Source: Chloroflexota bacterium (GTDB lineage Bacteria > Chloroflexota > Dehalococcoidia > UBA3495). From it: a stretch of DNA of 42,474 nucleotides. Shown here piece by piece: positions 25,693-33,896 of the stretch (within the stretch, counting starts at the first letter, position 1; each line of letters begins with the position of its first letter). The stretch lies in assembly GCA_002716645.1 (NCBI GenBank), contig PBBR01000012.1, positions 13,901 to 56,374 on the forward strand. Direction: 5' to 3'. A program made the position numbers and the translations under genes. The notes beneath the pieces are model-generated. The model worked only from the letters and a program-made list of their open reading frames with translations, did not search any database and was not told where the DNA came from.

Positions 25693-26280
25693 ATGGAACC
25701 TTTTATAAAAGTTACTGGAGTTGCGGCACCGATAAATAGGGTAAATATTGACACGGATCAGGTAATCCCCGCGATACATTTAAAAAGCATCGAGAGAACA
25801 GGTTATGGCAAGTTCTTATTCTCTAGTTGGAGATTCGATGCGGACGGAACACCTAATCCTGATTTTGTTTTGAATAAGCCTGAGTACCAAAATGCCAGCA
25901 TAATAGTTGCAGGAAGAAACTTTGGGTGTGGATCTTCACGAGAACATGCTCCCTGGGCTCTCCAAGATTACGGCATTAGATGCGTTATTGCTCCGAGTTT
26001 TGCAGATATTTTCCACAACAATTGCTATCAGAATGGTTTGCTTCCAATAGTATTGCCTGAGGAGGATGTCAGCCGACTTATTGATAAGCTAGAGAAAGAT
26101 CCTGGCACGAAACTAAACATAGATCTTGAAGGATTAAGGATTTGGGATGAAGATGAAGAAATTGTTCTGGATTTCAATGTAGAGGAGTTTCGTCGGTATT
26201 GTCTTCTGAATGGATTGGATGATATCGGGTTGACGCTCCAGAATGAAGACGCTATTAAAGCTTTCGAAACCAAATCTTAG
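25693..26280 (+). CDS. leuD: 3-isopropylmalate dehydratase small subunit
   Basis: The swivelling domain partner of LeuC. It shows NIDTDQVIPAIHL, the substrate-binding loop GRNFGCGSSREHAPWAL, VIAPSFADIFHNNCYQNGLLPI and a normal C-terminus; 195 residues. A strong AAAGGAGG ribosome site overlaps the end of leuC. It is followed at once by an intrinsic terminator, so leuCD is a two-gene unit. Confidence 0.97.
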   Translation: MEPFIKVTGVAAPINRVNIDTDQVIPAIHLKSIERTGYGKFLFSSWRFDADGTPNPDFVLNKPEYQNASIIVAGRNFGCGSSREHAPWALQDYGIRCVIAPSFADIFHNNCYQNGLLPIVLPEEDVSRLIDKLEKDPGTKLNIDLEGLRIWDEDEEIVLDFNVEEFRRYCLLNGLDDIGLTLQNEDAIKAFETKS

Positions 26281-26300
26281 TTGAGATAAATATGGGAATT

Positions 26301-26330
26301 AAAGCCACCGGTCTCCGGTGGCTTTTTTTT
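26301..26330 (+). terminator. Intrinsic terminator of leuCD
   Basis: AAAGCCACCGG and CCGGTGGCTTT form a perfect 11-base stem with a three-base spacer, followed by a run of T. It ends the leuCD unit 20 bases after the leuD stop. Confidence 0.93.
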
Positions 26331-26349
26331 ATCCTATGTATTTTGCCAA

Positions 26350-26358
26350 TGGTATACT
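26350..26358 (+). promoter_or_regulatory. Extended -10 promoter of the TPP-enzyme operon
   Basis: TGGTATACT matches the extended -10 consensus TGnTATAAT at all but one base. It lies between the leuCD terminator and the TPP-enzyme start, which it would serve with a leader of about 45 bases. Confidence 0.5.
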
Positions 26359-26412
26359 CTGGTCAATCTTTTATGGGATATTCATAAATTAAATGTTATT
26401 GAGAGGATTTCA

Positions 26413-28059
26413 ATGCAAACTATTGATGTAATCGCAGAGATATTGAAGCGTGAGGGTATTGGAGTATTGAGTTGTTTTCCGACTACTCCTGTTATAGAGG
26501 CAGCAGCTGCTGCTGGGATACGCCCGATTATATGTCGCCAAGAACGTGTTGGGGTTGGAATAGCTGATGGATATAGCCGTTTGACCAATGGGGACCCTGT
26601 CGGTGTTTTTGCTATGCAATACGGCCCTGGGGCTGAGAACGCGTACGCTGGTGTTGCCACAGCATATTCTGACTCCACACCTTTGCTTTTATTGCCGCTA
26701 GGTCATCCTAGGGATAGGCAGGGAGTATTCCCGCTGTTCTCATCTATGTCTAATTATGCTGGTGTCACCAAATATATAGAACAAATAAATGTCGCTGATC
26801 GTACTTCAGAGGTGATGCGCAGGGCCTTTGGGGCGATTCATCAAGGACGCACTGGGCCAGTTATGGTAGAAATACCTGCGGACATAGCATTGGAGGAAGT
26901 CTCAGAAGAATCCTTTTTCTGGTCCCAAAATGTTAGAAAAATAGGGTCGCAAGGAGATCCTGGGGACATTGAATCTGCCGCAAAGGTATTATGCGCTGCA
27001 AAGAATCCTATAATACATGCGGGACAAGGGGTTTTATTAGCGGCTGCAACAAATGAGTTAGTTGAATTAGCAGAGTTGTTAAATATACCCGTCATGACCA
27101 CATTGTTGGGAAAAAGTGCATTCCCTGAAGTCCATCCCTTGGCGTTAGGTAGTGGCTCAGGTGTGACCTCGGGTCCAGTACAGTATTTCATGAGTATATC
27201 TGATGTAGTTCTTGGCATCGGCTGTAGTTTTACCAAACATGGTATGTCTATGAATATCCCCGCTGGAAAAACAATTATTCATGCCACTAATGATCCGAGA
27301 GATATAAATAAGGATTATGATGTTGAATATCCTATAGTCGGAGATGCAAAGCTGGTACTTAGACAACTTATAGAGGCATGCAAAGATATAATGGGGTCGT
27401 CGCAGATACAGAGAGAAGATATTAGCCGAGCGATTGACTCCCAAAGAAATCAGTGGTTAGCTGAGTGGTCCCGAAAGTTAGAGTCTTCTGAAAAGCCTAT
27501 CAATCCTTACAGGGTTATATGGGACTTTATGCGGACTATACCCCCTCAGGATGCTGTAGTTACTCATGATTCTGGTAGCCCTAGAGATCAGATAGTTCCA
27601 TTCTATAGATCAAATGGTCCGAGGACTTATCTAGGTTGGGGTAAGTCTCACGGATTGGGAACGGGCCTCGGATTGGTTATAGGCGCTAAACTAGCAGATC
27701 CCAGTAAAATGTGTGTCAATTTTATGGGAGATGCAGCGTTCGGAATGACTGGACTTGATTTTGAAACTGCGGTCCGTTCAGATATTCCTATTACCACTGT
27801 TGTGCTAAACAACTCAACAATGGCCGTAGAAACTCATGCTATGCAGACTTCGCATGACTTGTATAAGTCTCGTGATTTAGGAGGCAACTACGCCGAACTG
27901 GGGTTAGCTATGGGTGGATATGCAGAACGTATAGATAATCCAAACGAAATATGTGGTGCTTTTGAACGTGCCCGAAAGATGAATGATGAAGGGAAATCTG
28001 TGCTGTTAGAATTCATTACTAGTGCAGAAACAGCATTTTCCCACAAGAGGCCATTCTAA
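26413..28059 (+). CDS. Thiamine-pyrophosphate enzyme, acetolactate synthase/decarboxylase-like
   Basis: A TPP-dependent decarboxylase or lyase of the POX/ALS superfamily; the substrate is unknown. The N-terminal domain has CRQERVGVGIADGYSR with the catalytic glutamate (Glu44), the central domain IIHAGQGVLL...TTLLGKSAFPE, and the C-terminal domain GDAAFGMTGLDFETAVRSDIP with NNSTMAV from about residue 440; 548 residues. It differs from IlvB of the same window: CFPTTPVIEAA replaces GHPGG, and VVTHDSGSPRDQ precedes the TPP domain, so it is not a second ALS by default. Oxalyl-CoA decarboxylase or an oxo-acid decarboxylase are alternatives. A small EthD-like protein follows after 30 bases. Confidence 0.85.
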   Translation: MQTIDVIAEILKREGIGVLSCFPTTPVIEAAAAAGIRPIICRQERVGVGIADGYSRLTNGDPVGVFAMQYGPGAENAYAGVATAYSDSTPLLLLPLGHPRDRQGVFPLFSSMSNYAGVTKYIEQINVADRTSEVMRRAFGAIHQGRTGPVMVEIPADIALEEVSEESFFWSQNVRKIGSQGDPGDIESAAKVLCAAKNPIIHAGQGVLLAAATNELVELAELLNIPVMTTLLGKSAFPEVHPLALGSGSGVTSGPVQYFMSISDVVLGIGCSFTKHGMSMNIPAGKTIIHATNDPRDINKDYDVEYPIVGDAKLVLRQLIEACKDIMGSSQIQREDISRAIDSQRNQWLAEWSRKLESSEKPINPYRVIWDFMRTIPPQDAVVTHDSGSPRDQIVPFYRSNGPRTYLGWGKSHGLGTGLGLVIGAKLADPSKMCVNFMGDAAFGMTGLDFETAVRSDIPITTVVLNNSTMAVETHAMQTSHDLYKSRDLGGNYAELGLAMGGYAERIDNPNEICGAFERARKMNDEGKSVLLEFITSAETAFSHKRPF

Positions 28060-28089
28060 ATAAATATATTGAAATATTAAGGAGCTAGT

Positions 28090-28449
28090 ATGACTCGTTC
28101 AAAGTACTTGTTTATAGCCTCAATGGATGTTCTAACAGATAGAAAACAGCTGTTCGATGAAGTTTATAACGAGGAGCATTGTCCGTTGTTACTGGAAGTT
28201 CCAGGGGTGCGAGCAGTAAGTAGGTTTGAGACACAAAGTTTTGCTATGGCACTAGGAGGCGAGATACGTCATGTAAATAATGAACATGACCCCAGGTATC
28301 ACGCCATTTACGAAATAGATAACCCGAGCGTTTTGGAGTCATCAGATTGGTCGAATGCGGTAGATAGCGGCAGGTGGCCAGAAGAAGTGAGGCCTTATAC
28401 AAGTAACCGTAGGCATTCATTATTGAAGTTGACGTATCCAATTACTTAA
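28090..28449 (+). CDS. EthD-like dimeric alpha/beta-barrel small protein
   Basis: A 119-residue protein resembling the EthD/dimeric alpha-beta barrel group: YLFIASMDV, FDEVYNEEHCPLLLEVPGV and RYHAIYEIDNP are the usual strand-helix-strand signatures. Such proteins are small auxiliary or degradative enzymes in catabolic operons. AAGGAG precedes the ATG. It is co-directional with the TPP enzyme and probably co-transcribed, so it may act on that enzyme's product or substrate; this is inference. Confidence 0.7.
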   Translation: MTRSKYLFIASMDVLTDRKQLFDEVYNEEHCPLLLEVPGVRAVSRFETQSFAMALGGEIRHVNNEHDPRYHAIYEIDNPSVLESSDWSNAVDSGRWPEEVRPYTSNRRHSLLKLTYPIT

Positions 28450-28477
28450 CGAACCTTGGTTCGTGTGACTCGTTAAG
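28445..28477. repeat. Nested inverted repeat between convergent genes
   Basis: CTTAACGA (28445-28452) pairs with TCGTTAAG (28470-28477), and within it CGAACC-TT-GGTTCG forms an alternative hairpin. There is no clear T-tract, so a terminator role between the convergent EthD-like and GNAT genes is possible but unproved. Confidence 0.45.
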
Positions 28478-28482
28478 AATAT

Positions 28483-28992
28483 TCAGAGCGATTTAACATA
28501 ATGTTCAACTGTTAATAGTCCGTATTCTTCTTTATGTGTCTTCATATATCCGTTGGTCTTATACATACGTATTGCTGGGGCTAAGTGACTTACAGTAGAC
28601 AGAAAGATGCGCCCGTAGCTCTGATCTCTGCAGAATTGATCTACGGTGTTTAGTAGTAATGTACCTATACCTTTCCGACGAGCGTCTCGTGACACACTCA
28701 TGCGTCTCAACTCGGCTGACTCTTTACTGTGGTGCTGGATGGCTACTGTCCCTTTGATTTCCCCTGATACCTCTGCAATCCAAAAATTACTATGATCATA
28801 GGTCTTGTAGTGTGTAGTTATGTCCTTAAGGTCTAGACTTAGAGACTTTCTTATATATGACCTTACCTCAGGTTCAAATGGTTGGCCGATGGCGAAATCC
28901 AGTTGCCCGTTAACAAATAGTTGTCTGACTGACAGATAATCGTCTGGTTGGTATTCGCGTATGTATACCAAGGTTACCCTATCGTTAAGCAA
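28483..28992 (-). CDS. GNAT family N-acetyltransferase
   Basis: An acetyl-CoA-dependent acetyltransferase of unknown acceptor. It has the GNAT core: IREYQPDDYLSVRQLF, FWIAEVSGEIKGTVAIQHH, the acetyl-CoA loop SRDARRKGIGTLLL and a C-terminal LAPAIRMYKTNGY; about 169 residues. No ATG is in frame; TTG at 28992 and a second TTG at 28971 are candidates, the latter behind ATAGGG. It lies 34 bases after ychF and is probably the last gene of the thiolase-ychF unit. Confidence 0.82.
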   Translation of the reverse strand: MLNDRVTLVYIREYQPDDYLSVRQLFVNGQLDFAIGQPFEPEVRSYIRKSLSLDLKDITTHYKTYDHSNFWIAEVSGEIKGTVAIQHHSKESAELRRMSVSRDARRKGIGTLLLNTVDQFCRDQSYGRIFLSTVSHLAPAIRMYKTNGYMKTHKEEYGLLTVEHYVKSL

Positions 28993-29026
28993 TACTTCAT
29001 TTGATTAATTAAACGTTACTGCTAGT

Positions 29027-30112
29027 TTACACGTTGATGAGGAAATGTATGATGTCGCCATCTTTAACTGGATACGTTTTGCCCTCTGACCTGAGGACCC
29101 CTTCCTTTCGCCCCTGTGCAAGACTGCCACATCGAGTAAGATCTTCATATGGTATGACTTCGGCCCTTATAAAGCCACGGGAGAAGTCTGTATGAATAGT
29201 GCCTGCAGCGTCTTGTGCGGGGAGTCCGGCTGGTATACTCCAAGCCCTGACCTCGTCTTCACCTACGGTTAAAAATGACGCCAGGCCGAGGGTTGAGTAA
29301 GTCATTCGTATAACCTGGGTTAGAGCAGATTCTCCCAAACCGAGGTCCCTTCTAAACTCAGCCTCTTCTTCATCTGACATTAGCGCTAGTTCAGATTCCA
29401 ATTTTGCGGATAAGCTTACTTCACCTAACTCGGGGTCTATGTCATAGTCCCAATCGACATTTTGGAGAGTTATGGGGTCCGAAGTTTCACCAGTATTAAA
29501 TGCTACTATTACTGGCTTGCCGGTAAGTAATTGATAATTAACCAAAAATGAATGCTCAGATTCAGTCAATTGTTGTCTTCTTAACGGGATACCATCTTCC
29601 AAACCTTGCTTAACCTTTTTCACAATCTCCTGTTGTTTTACTACGTTAGGCCTTTCAGAAGCTTTAGACTTCTTGATAGAGTCTTCTAATCTATCTACTG
29701 CTCTGTCAAGAATCTCAAGATCTGCAAATAGGATTTCATTTAGCATTGTAGACAAGTCGTCTTTAGGATCAATCTTATTAGCCGGATGAATGACACTGGG
29801 GTCATCAAAAGCTCTTACTACAATGAGAAACGCATCGGCTCCTTGTAATAAATTCCGGTACTGCCCAGCAATGCCTTGAGATTTAGATTCGTGGTTAGAG
29901 CCAGGAATATCAAAATACTTTATTTCCGCGTGTATTATCTTTTTGGGATTATACATTTCAGACAACACGTCTATGCGCTTGTCCGGAACTTTTGTAACGC
30001 CTATATGGACTTCTGACATCCCTCCACCAGTGGTTTCAGCAGCCCCTTTGGTTAATGCATTAAATACAGTGGTCTTTCCACTTTGTGATAATCCGATTAT
30101 TCCAACATCCAT
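29027..30112 (-). CDS. ychF: YchF/Obg-like ATPase
   Basis: A conserved P-loop NTPase of the YchF group, ribosome- and stress-associated. The P-loop is GLSQSGKTT (residues 7-15), the G3-type motif FDIPG, and the C-terminal TGS domain ends ...YPVKDGDIIHFLINV. The usual guanine-specificity NKxD is replaced by NTGE, as in this family, which prefers ATP. The 361 residues match the bacterial YchF length. A helical coiled-coil insert occupies about 130-200. It follows the thiolase-like gene by 22 bases. Confidence 0.93.
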   Translation of the reverse strand: MDVGIIGLSQSGKTTVFNALTKGAAETTGGGMSEVHIGVTKVPDKRIDVLSEMYNPKKIIHAEIKYFDIPGSNHESKSQGIAGQYRNLLQGADAFLIVVRAFDDPSVIHPANKIDPKDDLSTMLNEILFADLEILDRAVDRLEDSIKKSKASERPNVVKQQEIVKKVKQGLEDGIPLRRQQLTESEHSFLVNYQLLTGKPVIVAFNTGETSDPITLQNVDWDYDIDPELGEVSLSAKLESELALMSDEEEAEFRRDLGLGESALTQVIRMTYSTLGLASFLTVGEDEVRAWSIPAGLPAQDAAGTIHTDFSRGFIRAEVIPYEDLTRCGSLAQGRKEGVLRSEGKTYPVKDGDIIHFLINV

Positions 30113-30134
30113 ATATGATTTATACCTTTTGTTT

Positions 30135-31316
30135 CTAGTCTCTGGCTAAGACGACTGTACCGGTAGATGAAAGAGCTCCGCCGGTTCCGTTAACTATAGA
30201 TATCTTAGCATTTTGACTTGGATTTGATTTATTTTTAACTTGTCGATCACCTACTTCACCGCGAAGCTGTCGTACTGCTTCAACTAGTAGGAAGCTACCG
30301 TACATACCAGGATGGGTGTACGACAGGCCTCCACCATTTGTGTTTAACGGGAAGTCGCCCCCCGGTGCTGTCCGTTGACCCGCTACAAAGTCTGCGGCTT
30401 CTCCAGGTTTGCAGAAACCTAGCCCTTCAAGAGTTATCATCACGGTATAGGTGAATGAGTCATATATCATAGTTAGGTCTATGTCCTTGTGAGTTAAACC
30501 TGCTCGTGATAAAGCAACAGGTCCAGTCTCTCGTGATACAGAGGATGTGAAATCTGGCATCATGCTAACAATATTGTGGTCGTGGGCCTCTGCGGCTCCT
30601 AAAACCCATATAGGCTCTTTTCGGCAATTCTTGGCTTTCTCTGCGGACGTGACTATTATTGCGGCTCCAGAGTCTGTGACTAAACAGCAATCGACTAAGT
30701 GAAAAGGCCAAGCGACCCACCTTGAGTCGTGGTAATCATTAAAAGAGAGTGGGGTATCGTGCATTACAGCTTTAGGGTTTAAGTTTGCCCATTTTCTCGT
30801 CGCAACTGCTATCTCAGCCATTCCTTGGCGTGTTTTATCTTCACCGTATTGGTGCATGTATCTGGTACAGGCCATTGCGTAATTAATTGGTTGGCCAATC
30901 ATGCCGTATGGAAATTCGTATTGGGAGACCGGAAGGTTTGGGTCAGTAGGAATTCTGGCTCTAGTTGATCTACCTGCCTGACCGTGTGTGATCAAGGCTA
31001 CATCACAATATCCTGCTCTAATGGCTGCTAGAGCATGTGCTACGTGTATGACAAAGGAAGAACCCCCGACGGATGTATTGTCAGTGAAGCTAGGTGTTAT
31101 CCCTAGGTATTCTGCTGTCGCCAAAGAGGAGAAGCCGGCCGTGAATACCCCGTTCACATCTGATTTAGATAGGCCAGCATCCTCTAGGGCATTTGATGCG
31201 GCTTCCGCGTGGTGCTGCAAAGATGATTTATTTGGAACAGTTCCCATTTCATCAGATTCAGCGACTCCAACTATAGCGATATCGCGTTCGTTTCTAAAAG
31301 AATTACTCATTCCCAT
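30135..31316 (-). CDS. Thiolase-superfamily (SCP-x/lipid-transfer type) protein without the nucleophilic Cys
   Basis: A thiolase-fold protein of the SCP2/lipid-transfer group. It shows DIAIVGVAESDEMG, ASNALEDAGLSKSDVNGVF, AAIRAGYCDVALITHG and the C-terminal GGGLSYTHPGMYG, which keeps the His. At the nucleophile position the sequence is NTSVGGSS (Val83) with no Cys, and the C-terminal CxG motif reads VNGTGG. Related proteins work as aldolases or with a DUF35/OB-fold partner; none is adjacent. It is 393 residues long; ATGs at 31316 and 31310 are both plausible starts. First gene of a run with ychF and the GNAT protein. Confidence 0.82.
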   Translation of the reverse strand: MGMSNSFRNERDIAIVGVAESDEMGTVPNKSSLQHHAEAASNALEDAGLSKSDVNGVFTAGFSSLATAEYLGITPSFTDNTSVGGSSFVIHVAHALAAIRAGYCDVALITHGQAGRSTRARIPTDPNLPVSQYEFPYGMIGQPINYAMACTRYMHQYGEDKTRQGMAEIAVATRKWANLNPKAVMHDTPLSFNDYHDSRWVAWPFHLVDCCLVTDSGAAIIVTSAEKAKNCRKEPIWVLGAAEAHDHNIVSMMPDFTSSVSRETGPVALSRAGLTHKDIDLTMIYDSFTYTVMITLEGLGFCKPGEAADFVAGQRTAPGGDFPLNTNGGGLSYTHPGMYGSFLLVEAVRQLRGEVGDRQVKNKSNPSQNAKISIVNGTGGALSSTGTVVLARD

Positions 31317-31466
31317 ATACCTTTCTCACGTCTTATATAATAAAGGTCGAAGTTTATTCTGATCCGCTTAACCATGACTGATGGTACAACAACCTGTAGG
31401 CTTAGGACAATGGTGGTTCCTCTTGTATGCTCGCTCCGAATCAGGAGGTGTCTTTCTGAATCCACG

Positions 31467-31475
31467 TGTTAAAAT
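31467..31475 (+). promoter_or_regulatory. Extended -10 promoter of the EVE-domain gene
   Basis: TGTTAAAAT matches TGnTATAAT at the key positions. The predicted transcript would start near 31482, at the first base of the hairpin that follows. Confidence 0.4.
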
Positions 31476-31481
31476 ACTACC

Positions 31482-31509
31482 GGATGAACGGAATGGTTTA
31501 AGTTCATCC
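31482..31509 (+). repeat. Leader hairpin of the EVE-domain gene
   Basis: GGATGAAC (31482-31489) and GTTCATCC (31502-31509) form a perfect 8-base stem with a 12-base loop. It would lie at the extreme 5' end of the mRNA, 23 bases before the start codon. Confidence 0.55.
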
Positions 31510-31532
31510 ATATCAGAAAGAGAAGGTGAATC

Positions 31533-32096
31533 ATGCCTCGCAACTTCTGGATGATCACTTGTAATGAAGAAAACTTCCAGATCACTAAACGTCAGGGTTT
31601 CGTGTGTCAGGGTCTTAAAGGTCAATACCGGCGTAAAGTACAAAGGGTCGAGATCGGCGATAGGCTGTTGTATTACGTTACTGGTATAAGATGTTTCACT
31701 GCTACAGCAACGCTGACTTCTTCTTACCGTGAGGAAGAGACAGTAATATGGCAGAATGAAGGTAAAGCTGACTGGCCGTTTAGAATAGACATTGAGTCGG
31801 AAGTGGTTCTAGATGAAGATCAATATATTAACGCAGGTCTCCTAGCTCATAGGTTAGATTACGTTAGGCGATGGCCTCCAGAGAACTGGTATATGGCTTT
31901 TCAAGGTAATCTTCATTTACTACCTAAAAACGATTTTTTCTTAATTGAAGAAGAGATGAAAAAGCTTAAGTTTGGCCCAGAGTACAAGCCTCAAATAGAG
32001 CCACCTCCTGAGCGGTCGAAGTCCAGAGGTAGAAGAAATCGTGGTGGAAATCGCAATTCCAATAAAGCTGTCGCAGCGAATGCGCCGGGGGAATAG
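31533..32096 (+). CDS. EVE (PUA-like) domain protein with basic Arg/Gly tail
   Basis: Residues 1-145 match the EVE/UPF0310 domain, a PUA-like fold that binds modified bases: NFWMITCNEENFQITK, VEIGDRLLYYVTGIRCF and the aromatic-rich RRWPPENWYMAF. The tail (about 155-187) is low-complexity and basic, with RGRRNRGG-type repeats typical of RNA-binding extensions. 187 residues. AGAGAAGGTG precedes the ATG. It converges on queG and is divergent from the thiolase-like gene. A role in RNA or modified-DNA binding is inferred from the domain; no restriction system is nearby. Confidence 0.82.
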   Translation: MPRNFWMITCNEENFQITKRQGFVCQGLKGQYRRKVQRVEIGDRLLYYVTGIRCFTATATLTSSYREEETVIWQNEGKADWPFRIDIESEVVLDEDQYINAGLLAHRLDYVRRWPPENWYMAFQGNLHLLPKNDFFLIEEEMKKLKFGPEYKPQIEPPPERSKSRGRRNRGGNRNSNKAVAANAPGE

Positions 32097-32100
32097 CACG

Positions 32101-33234
32101 CTATCCCGTTATATGTGAAACCGCTGATTGGAGCTCTTCTATAACTTCTGGGTCAGTTTCTATTGAAAGTTGACCTATCAAGGCTAGTTCTGAGCGCTGG
32201 CCTCCGATTTTGCCTAGCGCCCATGCTGAGTGCCCTCTAACTATGGGTGAATCTGATTTCAATGCATATGTTAGGGCAGGGATGGAATCTGGTGATCCTA
32301 TATTTCCTAGTACTACGCAGGCATTCCTTTGCATACCGTGATATTTAGAACGCATTATTGGAGTTCCGGAGAATTCCTCCCGAAATTCCTCCTCAGACAT
32401 AGTGAGTATATTAATTAGGTCCAGAGATTGCCTGCTGTTAACTTTGAATAAAGGCTCTCTAGAAAGTTGCGACTTGGTGTTTACGGGACATACGTCTTGA
32501 CAGATATCACATCCAAACACCCATTCACCGATGGCATCCCGTAACTCAGTAGGGATAGGGCCTCTGTTTTCGATTGTCAGATGGGATATACAACGTGAGT
32601 TATCAATGGTGTAAGGATCTGTGATGGCATTGGTGGGACACTGTTCAATACATCTAGTACAGGTGCCGCAATGCTTTTTCAGTGGTAGATCTATCTCTAG
32701 ATCCAGATCAGTAATGATCTGCCCTAAAAACACCCATGACCCTAATTCTGGGGATAACAGGTTCGTGTTCTTTCCTATCCATCCTATACCGGAGCGACGT
32801 GCAACAGATCTGTCTAGCATTGGACCATCGTCAATGTACCATCGTGCATTGAAGTTGTTGCCTAGAATCTTTGTGATGTTATCCACCAATAACTTCATCC
32901 TCTTCTTTACTACCCTATGGTAATCTTTGCCCCACGCATACACCGCTACTTTCCCCATAGCTTTATTCTGGGAGTTAGTGTCACGGCTCTGGTAATAATT
33001 AATCCCTACCGAAATTATTGATCTTGCTCCTTGCAGTAAAATAGACGGATCTGTTCCTCTGACGACTCTACTTTCGTTGAACCAAGGCAACCCCGCCATT
33101 TTGCCTGATTGTATGCGTTCAATTGCTATATCCCTATCTGCGCTAAAAGGTTCTGCTGAGGTTATATTGCACAGATCAAAGTTGAGCTCACTAGCTAAAC
33201 TCTTAACTATATTTGTCAATTCACTGCTGTTCAT
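32101..33234 (-). CDS. queG: Epoxyqueuosine reductase
   Basis: Cobalamin- and 4Fe-4S-dependent reduction of epoxyqueuosine to queuosine in tRNA. The two cluster motifs are CGTCTRCIEQCP and CDICQDVCP, with an N-terminal B12-binding domain (GKVAVYAWGKDYHRVVKKR, GWIGKNTNLL) and a C-terminal HEAT-like repeat (ALKSDSPIVRGHSAWALGKIGG). 377 residues, as in typical QueG. It is convergent with the EVE gene (four bases apart) and follows the dUTPase by 54 bases. No other queuosine gene is in the window, so its substrate must be made elsewhere. Confidence 0.95.
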   Translation of the reverse strand: MNSSELTNIVKSLASELNFDLCNITSAEPFSADRDIAIERIQSGKMAGLPWFNESRVVRGTDPSILLQGARSIISVGINYYQSRDTNSQNKAMGKVAVYAWGKDYHRVVKKRMKLLVDNITKILGNNFNARWYIDDGPMLDRSVARRSGIGWIGKNTNLLSPELGSWVFLGQIITDLDLEIDLPLKKHCGTCTRCIEQCPTNAITDPYTIDNSRCISHLTIENRGPIPTELRDAIGEWVFGCDICQDVCPVNTKSQLSREPLFKVNSRQSLDLINILTMSEEEFREEFSGTPIMRSKYHGMQRNACVVLGNIGSPDSIPALTYALKSDSPIVRGHSAWALGKIGGQRSELALIGQLSIETDPEVIEELQSAVSHITG

Positions 33235-33288
33235 ATAAGGTTCGGTAACCCTCAGGCTTCAGATGTGGACTCATACTGATTTTGCTAA

Positions 33289-33804
33289 CTAAATGTTTTC
33301 ACCTTGATATCTACCGTCGTATTTTTGTTGTGTTGGTGAATCTAGCCAAATAAACACGAGCTGCATAACACGAGCATTCTTCTGGATGTTGTACCCGCCG
33401 GGATGATAGATATTCATCAATGCTTGAGAGCGTCCGCTGTAGCCAGCGTCCCATACGGCAGTATGTATTGCGACGCCACTCCTTAACAAACTTGATCTCG
33501 GGCGTCCGAGGGCCATAAGGTCTACCGGCAGGGATACGATTTCATTGAATGTTATAAGAAAAGAGCCTTGTGGAAGATGCAACCGGTCTTCTTTATCAAA
33601 TTCTAGGAGTGACGTTTCAGAAGTATTTCTGTCGTTTTGTTCTTTACCGATGCGCCCAGGGGTGTCGAGTGTATGAACGCTGCTTAAAGTAACATCAAAA
33701 CCATTCGGTTGTATCTGTTCTTCTAGCGATAGATATTCGGCGATCAACGGAGGAGACCCGTTGATGAGACTAAATATAGTTTGATTGCTGAGGGTTCCTG
33801 TCAT
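33289..33804 (-). CDS. dut: dUTPase (archaeal/dCTP-deaminase-like branch)
   Basis: Hydrolyses dUTP to dUMP and diphosphate, keeping uracil out of DNA. It has QPNGFDVTL, the phosphate-contacting GRPRSSLLRSGV, the uridine pocket IHTAVWDAGYSGRS and the C-terminal YDGRYQGEN; 171 residues. The motif spelling is that of the archaeal-type dUTPase/dCTP deaminase superfamily rather than the trimeric Dut of enterobacteria; a dCTP deaminase is less likely but not excluded. It lies after the groL terminator and before queG. Confidence 0.82.
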   Translation of the reverse strand: MTGTLSNQTIFSLINGSPPLIAEYLSLEEQIQPNGFDVTLSSVHTLDTPGRIGKEQNDRNTSETSLLEFDKEDRLHLPQGSFLITFNEIVSLPVDLMALGRPRSSLLRSGVAIHTAVWDAGYSGRSQALMNIYHPGGYNIQKNARVMQLVFIWLDSPTQQKYDGRYQGENI

Positions 33805-33830
33805 ATAAAAACAACCATACTCTTAGTAGT

Positions 33831-33875
33831 AAAACACCTCGGAGAGATGGCATAGGATGATCTCCGAGGTGTTTT
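33831..33875 (-). terminator. Intrinsic terminator after groL
   Basis: AAAACACCTCGGAGA (33831-33845) and TCTCCGAGGTGTTTT (33861-33875) are fully complementary across a 15-base loop. Read on the minus strand, the stem ends in a T-rich tract, 22 bases after the groL stop. Confidence 0.88.
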
Positions 33876-33896
33876 ATAACAGGCTTTGTTTTTTGG

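Noticed and set aside
25209..25754. 181-codon open frame on the minus strand across the leuC/leuD junction
   Set aside because: It lies entirely over well-supported leuC and leuD on the other strand and resembles no family.
31368..31643. 91-codon minus-strand frame before the EVE gene
   Set aside because: Covers the predicted promoter, hairpin and start of the EVE gene; no family resemblance.
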